Source of the DNA: Spartobacteria bacterium
GTDB lineage: Bacteria; Verrucomicrobiota; Verrucomicrobiia; Chthoniobacterales; Chthoniobacteraceae
NCBI GenBank assembly: GCA_021324825.1
Contig: JAJPII010000034.1
Coordinates: forward strand, 1-62,584
Reading direction: 5' to 3'
Length of the DNA: 62,584 nucleotides
Positions 43,550 through 52,582 of this stretch are shown here, in pieces. Each line of letters starts with the position of its first letter. Position 1 is the first letter of the stretch. The notes beneath the pieces were generated by a model. That model worked only from the letters and a program-made list of their open reading frames with translations. It had not been told where the DNA came from and did no database searches. Made by a program: the position numbers and the translations under genes.

Positions 43550-45304
43550 TCACTCCAGCTTGTATTTGCGTTCCGCGAGGCCGTAGAGCGGGCGCCAGAG
43601 CATGCGGTTGATCCCGACCACGAACAACGACATGACCGCGATGGAAAAATAGATTGCGGGCTTGTCCCCCTTTTCCGTGACATCCGCGATGTAGGCGCCG
43701 AGTCCGCTTGCGACCAGCTTGGTGTTTCCCCATGTCGCCACTTCGGCCACGATGCTGGCGTTCCAGGCGCCGCCTGCCGCGGTCACCGCGCCCGTGACCC
43801 AGAAGGGGAAGATCGCGGGGATGATGAGGGTTTTCCACAAGCGCCAGCCGCGCAGGCCGAACATCCGCGCGGCTTCTTTCAAATCGGTGGGGATCGCCAT
43901 CGAGCCGGCTATGACGTTGAAGAGGATGTACCATTGCGTGCCGAGCGCGATGAGGAAAATGCTGCCCCAATTGATTGAAATCCGCGTGGCTATGAAGAAG
44001 GCGACGATCCATGGAAAAGTCATGTTGACGGGGAAGGAGGCGGCGATCTGCGCGAGCGGCTGGGCGATGCGCGCGACCTTGGGGGTTGAGCCGATCCAAA
44101 AACCGATGGGCGTCCAAAACAGCGTGGCCGCCACCGTCACCGCCGCGACGCGCAACAGGGTCAGGACGCCCAGCCACAGTATCCGCAGCATGGTGGAAAC
44201 CGGGATCGCCTTTTTGATTTCCCCGCCGATTCCAAACGTGAGGTGCAGCAGCCACAGAACCGCGGCCGCGGCCGCGACGACGGAGAGCGCGCGCAGGGTT
44301 GATTTGACGAAGTCGGGCGTGCGCCCGGAGACGGCTTCGGAAGCCTCGGTCGTGACGGAAAAGAAGCGTTGAATGGCGCGGCCCGCGGGTTCGGAGACGT
44401 TTTCGGAGAACCAGATCATGAGCGTCGAGCCGCGCAGGAGATCGAGCACCCAGGAGGATTGGGAAGAGGCGGACTCCGTCTGCTCGATCTTGAATTTCTC
44501 GGCCCACGCGACGAGGGGCCGCCACAGAAGCTGGTCGATGACGACGATGGTGACGATCATCGCCAGGATGGCGTAAACCCCGGCCCGCGTGTCGCCCGCT
44601 TCGTTGGCCGCGGCCATGTACGAGCCTAGGCCCGGCAGCTTTATGTTCTTGTTCAGCACGGAGATGGCCTCGCTCTGCGCCACGAAAAACCAGCCGCCGC
44701 CGAAGCTCATCATGGAGTTCCACATGAGGCCGATGGCGGACGCGGGCAGTTCCAGCTTCGTGAAGCGCAGCCAGCGGTTCAGTCGATAGACGCTGGCCGC
44801 CTCGTGCAACTCGGGCGGGATGGTGACCATGGAATGGTAGAAGCCGAAGGTCATATTCCACACCTGGGAGGTGAAGATGGCGAAGATGCTGGCGCACTCG
44901 ACCCCCATGAGGCTGCCCGGAAAGAGCGCGAGGAATCCGGTTACCGTGATCGAGAGAAAGCCCAGCACCGGCACGGATTGCAGGATGTCGATGACGGGGA
45001 GCATGACCCGGCGCGCGACGGGATTTTTCGCCGCGACGTATCCGTAGCCCAGGGTGAAGAGGAGCGAGGCGAAGTACGCGATGAACATCCGCAGGACGGT
45101 GCGGCCCGCGTAGTAGGGGATGAAGCGCGGGTTCAGCGAGAGCGCGGGGGGATGGAGTTCATCGAACCGGACGCGCATGTCGCCGCCCAGCGACACGACG
45201 AGCCAGATGAGGGCGAACACCGCTATGAGGACGATCAGGTCGATCCAGCCAAGGCGCCGGCCCTTTATCCGCAGATTCGTCGTCCCTGGGTAGGACCGTT
45301 CCAC
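43550..45304 (-). CDS. Fused double-domain ABC transporter permease
   Basis: 584 residues from a GTG start, containing two copies of the binding-protein-dependent transport permease domain. Each has an EAA loop that contacts the ATPase: IPPELHEAASVYRLNRWLRF in the first half and IPTDLKEAARMFGLRGWRLW in the second. The segments LQSVPVLGFLSITVTGFLAL and FPVNMTFPWIVAFFIATR are typical of NitT/TauT-type permeases. It would form the whole membrane channel of an importer. No ATPase or substrate-binding gene is in the window. It is the last gene of a tightly coupled minus-strand operon starting at pta. Confidence 0.9.
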   Translation of the reverse strand: MERSYPGTTNLRIKGRRLGWIDLIVLIAVFALIWLVVSLGGDMRVRFDELHPPALSLNPRFIPYYAGRTVLRMFIAYFASLLFTLGYGYVAAKNPVARRVMLPVIDILQSVPVLGFLSITVTGFLALFPGSLMGVECASIFAIFTSQVWNMTFGFYHSMVTIPPELHEAASVYRLNRWLRFTKLELPASAIGLMWNSMMSFGGGWFFVAQSEAISVLNKNIKLPGLGSYMAAANEAGDTRAGVYAILAMIVTIVVIDQLLWRPLVAWAEKFKIEQTESASSQSSWVLDLLRGSTLMIWFSENVSEPAGRAIQRFFSVTTEASEAVSGRTPDFVKSTLRALSVVAAAAAVLWLLHLTFGIGGEIKKAIPVSTMLRILWLGVLTLLRVAAVTVAATLFWTPIGFWIGSTPKVARIAQPLAQIAASFPVNMTFPWIVAFFIATRISINWGSIFLIALGTQWYILFNVIAGSMAIPTDLKEAARMFGLRGWRLWKTLIIPAIFPFWVTGAVTAAGGAWNASIVAEVATWGNTKLVASGLGAYIADVTEKGDKPAIYFSIAVMSLFVVGINRMLWRPLYGLAERKYKLE

Positions 45305-45308
45305 AAGC

Positions 45309-45722
45309 TTAATGGGAGAAAAGGGACAACTCGCTCCAGAGGCACGCGAAATACATGACGCCGATGACGGCGAGCATGAACCCGCAGAACGGGAGCACCA
45401 CCGCCCACATCTGCCGGATGTGGCCCGCGCCGTTCATTTCTCCCGCGTCGAAAAGCTCATGGGGTATGCGGTTTACAGCGCCGCGCAGAAGATGGATGGC
45501 GAGCGCCTGCCCGCCGATGGCGCAGACGTCCAGCGCCTCCACGGTTTTCCAGTTCGCCCCCGCAAAAAGATAAGCCGCCGCGGGCGCGAGCATCAGCAAC
45601 AGCGACACATTCCACAGAGCCCGCGAACGAAAACGGGCGAGCAGATACGCCCCGCAAATACCGAGCAGCAACGTCCCCGCGGTAGCCGCGAAAGAGGCTT
45701 CCAGGATTGTCTCGGGTTTCAT
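45309..45722 (-). CDS. Short MalG-like permease protein
   Basis: 137 residues with three to four membrane segments. The segment HLLRGAVNRIPHELFDAGEM followed by NGAGHIRQMWAVVLP matches the EAA loop of MalG-type sugar permeases (IPxELxEAAxIDGAG), with E-A-A degraded to D-A-G. Family members are about twice this length, so it is a minimal or reduced permease. It lies 4 bases upstream of the double permease and 2 bases after the GT39-like gene, so it may be an accessory membrane subunit of that transporter. Confidence 0.65.
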   Translation of the reverse strand: MKPETILEASFAATAGTLLLGICGAYLLARFRSRALWNVSLLLMLAPAAAYLFAGANWKTVEALDVCAIGGQALAIHLLRGAVNRIPHELFDAGEMNGAGHIRQMWAVVLPFCGFMLAVIGVMYFACLWSELSLFSH

Positions 45723-45724
45723 GG

Positions 45725-47251
45725 TCAGTCTTTCCAGCCTTCAACCATCGCGATCTCCGCACGTTCGAGGTGATTGACGGGCCGGCCTTTTTCCTCGGGG
45801 ACGACTATAAAGCGTGCGGCGTGCCGGTGAAGGAAATAGTTGGTCTGCATGGCCCATACTTGCATGTACCAGGCATTGTCCCAGCCGTGGACGGGGTCGG
45901 GAGCGGGGCCGATCTTCGGCGGCTGCCTGCCGGGAGGAGGGCCCGGCATCCTGCCGACGATCCAGACCCGGCCGCCGCTTCTCAGCGTCCGCTCGATTTT
46001 CGCGAACGCCGGCGCCAGCGGGTCGGGCTTCTCCATCAACGGTTTTATCGCCGCGTATTCGAGATCGATCCGGTCATCCGGCACGAGCGGCAGGATCGAC
46101 CACGGGGCGGCCCCCTTGTAGTAATACTTGAACGAATAGCAGAACCAGAACGGGCTGACGAAAACGAAGTCCCGCGGCGCCGCCACGCTTGCGACATCGT
46201 CGGCGGCCAAGTCGATATTCGTCCGGCGCAGATGGGCGAGATTCCAAAGCGGATAGACGGAAACGGCCATGGCCGCCGCGGCGACAACCATCCTGGCCAT
46301 ACGGGGCGCGCCGTCCGCCGCGAAGTCGAGCGCGAGAGCCGCCAGGCCGATGAACGGGACGAAATGCCACGGGAATGTGGGCAGCCCCGATGCGAGCACG
46401 AACCGGTAGAGAGCGGCGGCGCTGATCGCCACGGTGAGCAGCCCGTACAACGCGCCCCGCCCCCGCCGCGCGAGGAGGACGAGGAGAAGGAAGAGCGGCA
46501 GGAGCGCCCAGCGCGCGGGATCGAACGCCTCGCAGAACTGTTCCCACACCGCGCCCACGCCCGGGGAAGCCTGCCGGATCGATCCTCCCACGGCATAGGC
46601 GCGGATGATCCCGACATACGGCAGCAACGAAAGCGCGCCCGCCAGCCCGATGCCGAGGATGAGCGCGCCGCGTCCCCACAGCCTTTGCGCGAGGCAGACG
46701 ACCGCCCCGGCGGTGCAGACGGCGAAGATGAGATAGCTGTCCTGGTAATTGGCGTTCGCGCACAGGATCGACAGGAGAACGGCGGCCACGATCCGAAACG
46801 GGCGCGGCCGGTCGATGACGCGCCATACCGCGCCGAAGAGCAGGATGACGAGGAGAAGCGCCAGGCCGTAAGCCCGCAACGAACTGCCGTAGTAGAACAC
46901 GGCGGGATTGAAGGCCGCGAAGGCCAGCGCGAGAACGGGGGGAGACGTCCGCCGGGCGTTGAGCCAGAGCGCGATAACAACCGCGACGGAGAGGACGAAG
47001 CCGAGGAAGCGCATCCAGGCGTCGGTGGCGCCGATGCCGATCCAGAGTCGCAGGACGGCGGCCCACAGGCCGGGAAAGGAGTCGATGGCAAGCGAGCCAT
47101 ACATCGCCCGCCAGCCCGGCATCCGGGCGACGACGACGCTGTGGATTTCATCGCGCCACAGCGCGCCGGAGTGGCGATAGAGAACGACGTGAAGCGCGGT
47201 GAGGAGGAGGGCGCCGAGCAGGAAGAGAGTCCACTCCGCGCGCCGGTTCAT
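45725..47251 (-). CDS. GT39-like integral membrane glycosyltransferase
   Basis: 508 residues from the ATG at 47251, which overlaps the lhgO stop by 4 bases (a GTG further upstream would lie inside lhgO). About ten membrane helices are visible. The first loop carries HSGALWRDEIHSVVVAR, where the D-E pair resembles the catalytic acidic motif of GT-C (PMT/ArnT) enzymes, and FYYGSSLRAYGLALLLVIL follows. The C-terminal about 130 residues form an extracytoplasmic domain. It probably transfers a sugar from a polyprenyl donor; the acceptor is unknown. Confidence 0.8.
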   Translation of the reverse strand: MNRRAEWTLFLLGALLLTALHVVLYRHSGALWRDEIHSVVVARMPGWRAMYGSLAIDSFPGLWAAVLRLWIGIGATDAWMRFLGFVLSVAVVIALWLNARRTSPPVLALAFAAFNPAVFYYGSSLRAYGLALLLVILLFGAVWRVIDRPRPFRIVAAVLLSILCANANYQDSYLIFAVCTAGAVVCLAQRLWGRGALILGIGLAGALSLLPYVGIIRAYAVGGSIRQASPGVGAVWEQFCEAFDPARWALLPLFLLLVLLARRGRGALYGLLTVAISAAALYRFVLASGLPTFPWHFVPFIGLAALALDFAADGAPRMARMVVAAAAMAVSVYPLWNLAHLRRTNIDLAADDVASVAAPRDFVFVSPFWFCYSFKYYYKGAAPWSILPLVPDDRIDLEYAAIKPLMEKPDPLAPAFAKIERTLRSGGRVWIVGRMPGPPPGRQPPKIGPAPDPVHGWDNAWYMQVWAMQTNYFLHRHAARFIVVPEEKGRPVNHLERAEIAMVEGWKD

Positions 47252-48417
47252 CGCGCGGCCGCCTCGATCTTGTCGACGACATGGGCGGCGAAGGGGATGG
47301 AGCACGTCCAGCCGGGGGAGACGGCGTTCAATACGTGCATCGATTTTTCGTCGCCTTCGAGGATGAAATCCATCTCCAGCTTCCGGCTCTTGATATCCAG
47401 CAACTGCGCGCGAATGCCGGGCGCGCCCCAGCGCTTGTAACTTTCGGGGCGGACGTCTTTCGCCAGCCGCCCGGCCAGCGCGACGAGACGGGGCCTGGAA
47501 TATTTTTGCAATTCTTCGAGCGCGAGTTGTTTGAAGCCAAAGTTCGAGGAGAGCATCAAGCCGGCCTCGCGGAAGAGAACCTCAATGAATTCGCCGAACC
47601 GGAAGTTGTCGAACGCGCGGTACTGTTCCCGCCAGAACGCCGGGATGGCCGTCGGCCCGATCTTCGCGCGGCCATCGACGGTGACGGTGAAATGCACGCC
47701 GAGGAAGGGGTTCCGCAAATCGGGCACGGGATAGATGTTGGTGCGGAAGGAGCCTTGCGGCTCGTCCGAGTAAAGATAAACGCCCTTGAACGGAAGGATG
47801 CGGTAACGCTCCGAGAAGCCGAAGTCGCGCGCGATCCTGTCCGCGTAAAGGCCGGCGGCGTTCACGACGTAGCCCGCGTCGAATTCCCCGCGCCGGTATG
47901 CGGCGCCGCGCCGGATTTGGATTCCTTCGTCCGCCGCGTCGGCTTCCATGTTTTGGATGACGAGCCTGGGGTCGGCGGTCGAAGTGTCGGGCGAAAAGAG
48001 GGCGCGTTCATGCGTTTTGACGCGCGGCTCGATGGCGCGGGCTTCCTCCTCGCTCACCGGTTGGAGACGAACGCCGTTGGCCGCGCCGCGCCGCGCGAGT
48101 TCGTCCAGCATCGGCAACTCGGACGCATTTTGCGCCACGACGAGCTTGCCGCAGCGGTTGACCGGGATTTTTTTCGTGTCGCAATACGCGGTGAGGAGGC
48201 GGTTGCCGTCGCGCGTGAACTTCGCCTTTAGGGAATCCGCCGTGTAGTAAAACCCGGCGTGGATGACGCCGCTGTTGCGCCCGCTGGCGTGCAAGCCGCA
48301 CGCCGGTTCTTTTTCAAGGAGCAGGACGGAGGCGTCGCTGAACCGGGCTTTCAAGGCGCGCGCGATGCTCACCCCGACGACGCCTCCGCCGACGACGAGG
48401 AAATCCGGCTTGTTCAA
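47248..48417 (-). CDS. lhgO: L-2-hydroxyglutarate oxidase (FAD-dependent)
   Basis: 389 residues, the usual LhgO length. The N-terminus has the FAD-binding Rossmann motif FLVVGGGVVGVSIARALKAR, followed by the family signatures GLHASGRNSGVIHAGFYYTA and DSLKAKFTRDGNRLL. LhgO oxidises L-2-hydroxyglutarate to 2-oxoglutarate at the membrane, passing electrons to quinone, and repairs a metabolic by-product. It overlaps the P-loop/DRTGG gene and the GT39-like gene by 4 bases each, so it is embedded in the operon; the functional tie to acetate metabolism or transport is unclear. Confidence 0.92.
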   Translation of the reverse strand: MNKPDFLVVGGGVVGVSIARALKARFSDASVLLLEKEPACGLHASGRNSGVIHAGFYYTADSLKAKFTRDGNRLLTAYCDTKKIPVNRCGKLVVAQNASELPMLDELARRGAANGVRLQPVSEEEARAIEPRVKTHERALFSPDTSTADPRLVIQNMEADAADEGIQIRRGAAYRRGEFDAGYVVNAAGLYADRIARDFGFSERYRILPFKGVYLYSDEPQGSFRTNIYPVPDLRNPFLGVHFTVTVDGRAKIGPTAIPAFWREQYRAFDNFRFGEFIEVLFREAGLMLSSNFGFKQLALEELQKYSRPRLVALAGRLAKDVRPESYKRWGAPGIRAQLLDIKSRKLEMDFILEGDEKSMHVLNAVSPGWTCSIPFAAHVVDKIEAAAR

Positions 48418-49523
48418 GCGCGCAGCTTTTCCAGCAGCCTGTCCACCTCGATGTATTTCTCGACCAGGTTCTGGATTTTGTCGATTTTCTCGGAGTCTTC
48501 GGGAAGGGTCTTCACCGTCATCGAGTAGATGCTGTTGGCGACCGTGTAGCTGTCGAGCGGCGAGCCGATGGTCGGGACGGTCGAGGTCTTGATGAGGTCG
48601 ATGACGCTCTGGTGCGGAAAGAGATCGCCCGAGAGCACCAGCCCGGCGATGGCCGTCCCTTCGGCCTCCCAGAGCGAGCAGGCCGAGAGCGCCGCGAGGA
48701 TGATGTCCTCGCGATCCCCGGGGGCGATGACGAGCGTGCCGGGCGAAAAATACTCCATGACGTGGCTGGAGTTCATCGCGCCGATGATGATCTTCTTGAC
48801 CCGGCGGCTCGCCTCCACCTTGCTGGCGTTGATGAACGTCCCCTTGATCTCCTTGCAGATCTGGCCCAGCGTCGCGTTCGCTAGCATCGGCTCGTCCGGT
48901 ATCGCGCCGAGCAGGTCGATCCCGAGCCGGTCCAGGCCGCGCCGGGTGAAGCCGAGGACTTTTTCATACTTGTCCGGCAGCACTTTGTTGACGATGACGC
49001 CGACCATCTCGACGCCTTCCTTGTCGAAGAGCGCTTTGTTCAGCGCGACTTCGTCGATGGGTTTGCCGATGCCCCCCTTGGTGACGAGGATGACCTTGCT
49101 CCCGAGCAGGCTCGCCACCCGCGCGTTCGAGAGATCGAAGACCGAGCCGACGCCGGCGTGGCCCGTCCCTTCGATGATGACGAATTGCTTTTCCCAAGCG
49201 GTCCGGTCGAAGGAATTCTGGATGCGCCGCACCAGGAAGTCGCTGTTCGCGGACTCGATGTATTTGCGGGTGAAGTCGGGTTCGACGGCGATGGGGCTCA
49301 TCGCTTCCAGGGGAGTGTGGACGTCGAATGTCCGGTTGATCAAGACCGAGTCTTCGTCGATGCGCATCCCCTCCACTTCGACGAAACGCTGCCCCACGGG
49401 TTTGATGAATCCGATGGCGCCCAGCCGTTTGCGGAGCGCGGAGAACAGGCCGAGCGCGGTGGTCGTCTTGCCGTCGTTCTGCTGCGTCGCGGCGACGAAG
49501 ACGCGGGGGGTGTCGGTGTTCAT
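48414..49523 (-). CDS. P-loop/DRTGG protein equal to the N-terminal half of long Pta
   Basis: 369 residues from ATG 49523. A dethiobiotin-synthetase-like ATPase domain has the P-loop ATQQNDGKTTTALG (G18-K19-T20). A DRTGG-type domain follows (SHVMEYFSPGTLVIAPGDRE, then LSGDLFPHQSVIDLIKTS). In the long phosphate acetyltransferases of enterobacteria these two domains precede the catalytic domain in one chain and regulate it. Here the catalytic part is a separate gene just upstream (49520-50563), overlapping by 4 bases. A regulatory role on Pta is inferred. Confidence 0.87.
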   Translation of the reverse strand: MNTDTPRVFVAATQQNDGKTTTALGLFSALRKRLGAIGFIKPVGQRFVEVEGMRIDEDSVLINRTFDVHTPLEAMSPIAVEPDFTRKYIESANSDFLVRRIQNSFDRTAWEKQFVIIEGTGHAGVGSVFDLSNARVASLLGSKVILVTKGGIGKPIDEVALNKALFDKEGVEMVGVIVNKVLPDKYEKVLGFTRRGLDRLGIDLLGAIPDEPMLANATLGQICKEIKGTFINASKVEASRRVKKIIIGAMNSSHVMEYFSPGTLVIAPGDREDIILAALSACSLWEAEGTAIAGLVLSGDLFPHQSVIDLIKTSTVPTIGSPLDSYTVANSIYSMTVKTLPEDSEKIDKIQNLVEKYIEVDRLLEKLRA

Positions 49524-50563
49524 TCCGCTCCGTCCGTCTTGTAAATCTTGCGGTATTCGATGGCTTGCAAACCGATGATGGCCGCCACGCCCAGGATGTC
49601 GTCCACCGACGCGGCGCGCGAGACGTGCGCGCACGGTTTCGACAGGCCAATGAGGCACTGGCCGTACGTTCTCGCCTTGGCCAGGTGCTTGACCATCTTC
49701 ACGGCGATGTTGCCGCTGTTTAAGTCCGGAAAGATGAGGACGTTGGCGCGCCCGGCCACGAGGCCCGCGTCGACGGCCTTGCGCTCCGCCGGGTCGCTCA
49801 ACAGCGCCGTGTCGGCCTGGAGCTCGCCGTCGATCTCCAGGTCGAGCTTCTCCGTGTCGGCCTTCTGCTTCGCCAGCGCCGTCGCCGCCGCGATCCGCTC
49901 CGTGGCGGGCATCTTCGCGCTTCCTTTCGACGAAAAACTCAGCAGGGCGATGCGCGGCCTTATGCCCGTCAGTTGCCGGCAGATGAGGCCGGTCTGCACC
50001 GCGATGAATGCGAGTTGATCCACCGTCGGCTCGGGGATGACCGCGCAATCCGCGAAGACCATCACGCCCTTTTCGCCGAAGCTTTCGTCGGGAACCTCCA
50101 CGATGATGCAGCTCGAAACGCTGGTGGAACCCGGCAGCGGCTTGACGATCTGGATGAGCGGGCGCAGCAACGTGCCGGGATAGACGCTCGCGCCGCCCAC
50201 CAGCCCGTCGGCCTGGCCGTGCTGGATCATCATGGCCGCGAAATAGGTCGGTTTCATCAGGATGTCCAGCGTCTGCGCCTTGCCGAGGTCGCGGTAGTGG
50301 CGCAGCTTCTCCAGCCGCTCGGCGAAGACCGGCAGATCCGACGCGTGGGCGGGGTCGATCAGCCCGATGTGGGAGAGATCCACTTTCACCTCGGCGGCGG
50401 CCTTATGGACGTCCTCGGCCTTGCCAAGCAGGATCGCCGTCCCGAGGCCCCGTTTGACAAATTGGGCGGCTGCTTGCAGGATGCGTGGCTCCGTTCCTTC
50501 GGGAAAGACGATCCGTTTCGGGTGCCGTTTTAGTTTTTCAAAGACGGACTCGATGAAATTCAT
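49520..50563 (-). CDS. pta: Phosphate acetyltransferase (short form)
   Basis: 347 residues from ATG 50563 (MNFIESVFEKLKRHPKRIVF); longer in-frame starts are ignored because the conserved start is here. It has only the PTA_PTB catalytic domain: RIVFPEGTEPRILQAA, DGLVGGASVYPGTLLRPLIQ, FADCAVIPEPT and VLIFPDLNSGNIAVKMVKHL are family signatures. The enzyme converts acetyl-CoA plus phosphate to acetyl phosphate. No acetate kinase gene is adjacent. It is the first gene of the operon and is divergent from the PHP gene, with a 54-base gap that must hold both promoters. Confidence 0.95.
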   Translation of the reverse strand: MNFIESVFEKLKRHPKRIVFPEGTEPRILQAAAQFVKRGLGTAILLGKAEDVHKAAAEVKVDLSHIGLIDPAHASDLPVFAERLEKLRHYRDLGKAQTLDILMKPTYFAAMMIQHGQADGLVGGASVYPGTLLRPLIQIVKPLPGSTSVSSCIIVEVPDESFGEKGVMVFADCAVIPEPTVDQLAFIAVQTGLICRQLTGIRPRIALLSFSSKGSAKMPATERIAAATALAKQKADTEKLDLEIDGELQADTALLSDPAERKAVDAGLVAGRANVLIFPDLNSGNIAVKMVKHLAKARTYGQCLIGLSKPCAHVSRAASVDDILGVAAIIGLQAIEYRKIYKTDGAE

Positions 50564-50617
50564 AAAGAGGACTATTACGTTGGCGGCATTCCCTTCGCGA
50601 CTCAAGCCAAACATCGC

Positions 50618-51409
50618 ATGAATGCGGACTATCATCTCCACACCCCGTTATGCAGGCATGCGACGGGGACGCCCTCCGACTACGCCGCCGCCGCGCTCGC
50701 ACGCGGGTTTACCGAGATCGGCTTCGCCGACCACAACCCCATGCCCGAGCCGTTTGACGACTGGCGCATGACCATCGACGAACTGCCCCGGTACGTCCAA
50801 TCCGTGGAAGAGGCGCGCCGGGCGCATCCCGAGTGCGTCATCCGCCTCGGCCTGGAGTGCGATTTCATCCCGGGTTACGAATGGTGGATCGAAAAGCTCG
50901 CCGCCATGGCGGAGTGGGATTACCTCATCGGCAGCGTCCACTACATCGCCCCCGGCTGGGACGTGGATAACCCGCGCTGGATCGGGAAGTTCCGGGAGCA
51001 TCCCGTGGCGGAAATCTGGGCGCTCTATTGGAAGGCGTACGAAGCGTGCATCCGCAGCGGGCTTTTCGACTTCGTCGCGCACCCCGACCTGGTCAAGAAG
51101 TTCGGCCATCGGCCCGCCGGGGATTTGCGTCCGTATTATGAAGGGAGCGTCGCCGCGCTGGCGGCGAAGGGCGTCCCGTTCGAGATCAACACGGCGGGCC
51201 TGAGGAAGGATGTCCGCGAAATGTATCCGGCGAAGGAATTCCTGGCGATGGCCTTCGAGGCGGGCGCGCCGCTCCTGATCAATTCGGACGCGCATTCGCC
51301 CGAGGAAGTGGGCCGGGACTTCGACAAAGCCGTCGCGCTCGCCAGGGAAGCCGGTTACCGGCGGACCTTGCGCTTCCAAGGCCGCAGGTCCTCGCCGGTT
51401 CCGATTTAA
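50618..51409 (+). CDS. PHP-family histidinol-phosphatase
   Basis: 263 residues. The metal-binding PHP motifs are present: H6-L-H8-TPLCRH, FADHNPMPEP, LGLECDFIPGYE, IGSVHYI, VAHPDLVKKFG and a final SDAHSPEEVG. This order and length fit HisK/HisJ-type histidinol-phosphatases, which hydrolyse L-histidinol phosphate in histidine synthesis. No other his genes are nearby, so another phosphoester substrate cannot be excluded. It is divergent from pta. Confidence 0.88.
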   Translation: MNADYHLHTPLCRHATGTPSDYAAAALARGFTEIGFADHNPMPEPFDDWRMTIDELPRYVQSVEEARRAHPECVIRLGLECDFIPGYEWWIEKLAAMAEWDYLIGSVHYIAPGWDVDNPRWIGKFREHPVAEIWALYWKAYEACIRSGLFDFVAHPDLVKKFGHRPAGDLRPYYEGSVAALAAKGVPFEINTAGLRKDVREMYPAKEFLAMAFEAGAPLLINSDAHSPEEVGRDFDKAVALAREAGYRRTLRFQGRRSSPVPI

Positions 51410-51443
51410 AAGATTGAATACCGGCCCTTTTCGCGCGTCATTA

Positions 51444-51716
51444 ATGGCGATGAAAATACTCCCTCCCTTGGTTGTCGCCGCCGCGCTCCTACTCGCCGGC
51501 TGCGTCGAGCACGAAACAGTGGTCGAGCGCAGGGGCCCGCCGCCGCCGCCGCCTCCCGGCCCCTATGGATATGGATACGGATACGGATACGGGGCGCCTC
51601 CGCCGGTCATCGTCGAGTCGCGGGGTTATGCCCCTTATCCCGGCGCCTTCTGGGTTCGCGGGCATTGGGTCTGGGCGCGCGGCCACTGGCGCTGGCATCG
51701 CGGTTACTGGCGGTAG
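51444..51716 (+). CDS. Small YG/WRGHW-rich lipoprotein
   Basis: 90 residues from ATG 51444 (an ATG at 51450 is also possible). A lipoprotein signal with lipobox LLLAGC is followed by a proline run, a YGYGYGYGYG tract and aromatic WVRGHWVWARGHWRWHRGYW-type repeats. Such YXWXGXW-like proteins are common envelope lipoproteins of unknown function. The low-complexity sequence supports a structural or surface role. It stands alone between the PHP gene and the convergent PIN toxin gene. Confidence 0.75.
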   Translation: MAMKILPPLVVAAALLLAGCVEHETVVERRGPPPPPPPGPYGYGYGYGYGAPPPVIVESRGYAPYPGAFWVRGHWVWARGHWRWHRGYWR

Positions 51717-51729
51717 GGCGGGATCTCGT

Positions 51730-52197
51730 TTACAGGTCCAGGTCGTCCGGTCTGTAGACGATACAGCCTTGCACCGCCTCGAATCCGGCATCGGCGGTCG
51801 CGATTCCTCTTATCCCGCGCCGCTGGGCGATGGCGAGATTGATCGAATCCACGGTGAGCAGTCCATGATTGCGCTGCAGTTCGAGCGCCACGGCGAAATC
51901 AATCTCGTCCGGCGTTTCGACCTTGAGGCTGCTCGCGAGCAATAAACGGACTTCGCCGGCGTAGCGCGACAGCCGCCGGATACGTTCCGGCCGGCGCGAG
52001 AGTTGACGCGCGGGGTTGCTCCCTGCGAGTCCCGACGATTGCGCTTCCTGCACCATGCGGCGGTGGCAATATTCCGCCAGGATAAAGCTTGTGATCACAC
52101 CGGAGACCGCGCCGTCGTCGAGGCGCTCGAGCAGGCGCGAGCATTGCACGGAGCGCCGGGTGCGGCCATAGATCAAGACGTTGGTGTCGACAAGCAC
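51730..52197 (-). CDS. PIN-domain toxin (VapC-like)
   Basis: 155 residues from a GTG start (MLVDTNVLIYG). The PIN acidic residues are all visible: D4, E42 (ILAEYCHR), D117 (LLTVDSINLAIA) and D136 (IATADAGF). VapC toxins are Mg-dependent RNases that cleave tRNA or rRNA. It lies 29 bases downstream of a small antitoxin-like gene on the same strand, forming a type II toxin-antitoxin pair. It looks intact. Confidence 0.9.
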   Translation of the reverse strand: MLVDTNVLIYGRTRRSVQCSRLLERLDDGAVSGVITSFILAEYCHRRMVQEAQSSGLAGSNPARQLSRRPERIRRLSRYAGEVRLLLASSLKVETPDEIDFAVALELQRNHGLLTVDSINLAIAQRRGIRGIATADAGFEAVQGCIVYRPDDLDL

Positions 52198-52226
52198 GGC
52201 GTCCCCGTCGGGAATATCTCCCGGCG

Positions 52227-52469
52227 TTACCGCGCCCAGAAATCTTCCTCCATGCTGGCGCGAAACCGTTTGTCGGCGAGCGGGAAGTCCGGGGTGTCCA
52301 TGAGGCGGCGCAGTCCGCCGTCGAAGGGCTTCAAATGCTGGCGACGCCGGAGATATTCGTCCGCGGCGGCCTGGATCACGTCGCCCAACGCGCGCCGGTC
52401 TTCGGCGGCGGCCATTTTGAGACGGTGAAGCGTTTCTCTTTCAAGCTGGGTGCCGACCTTTATTTTCAT
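52227..52469 (-). CDS. VapB-like antitoxin
   Basis: 80 residues from ATG 52469. The start MKIKVGTQLERETLHRLKMA followed by ALGDVIQAAADEYLRRRQ has the strand-helix-helix pattern of a ribbon-helix-helix DNA-binding domain. The C-terminal half (KPFDGGLRRLMDTPDFPLAD) would wrap the toxin. It precedes the PIN-toxin gene, the standard antitoxin-toxin order, and probably represses its own promoter. Confidence 0.78.
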   Translation of the reverse strand: MKIKVGTQLERETLHRLKMAAAEDRRALGDVIQAAADEYLRRRQHLKPFDGGLRRLMDTPDFPLADKRFRASMEEDFWAR

Positions 52470-52582
52470 GAGGCTTCCGGAAAAAACTTGCATGTGTTTC
52501 TTGATGCATCAAGAAAAAAAGAGACATCGAGAAATCCGCTGATCGCTTGAATCTTCCGGCTTCAGCCACTACGGTGCGCTCC

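Noticed and set aside
45707..47440. 577-codon plus-strand frame opposite the GT39-like gene
   Set aside because: Extremely Arg/Glu/Gly/Pro-rich, no hydrophobic core; antisense of a multi-pass membrane protein gene.
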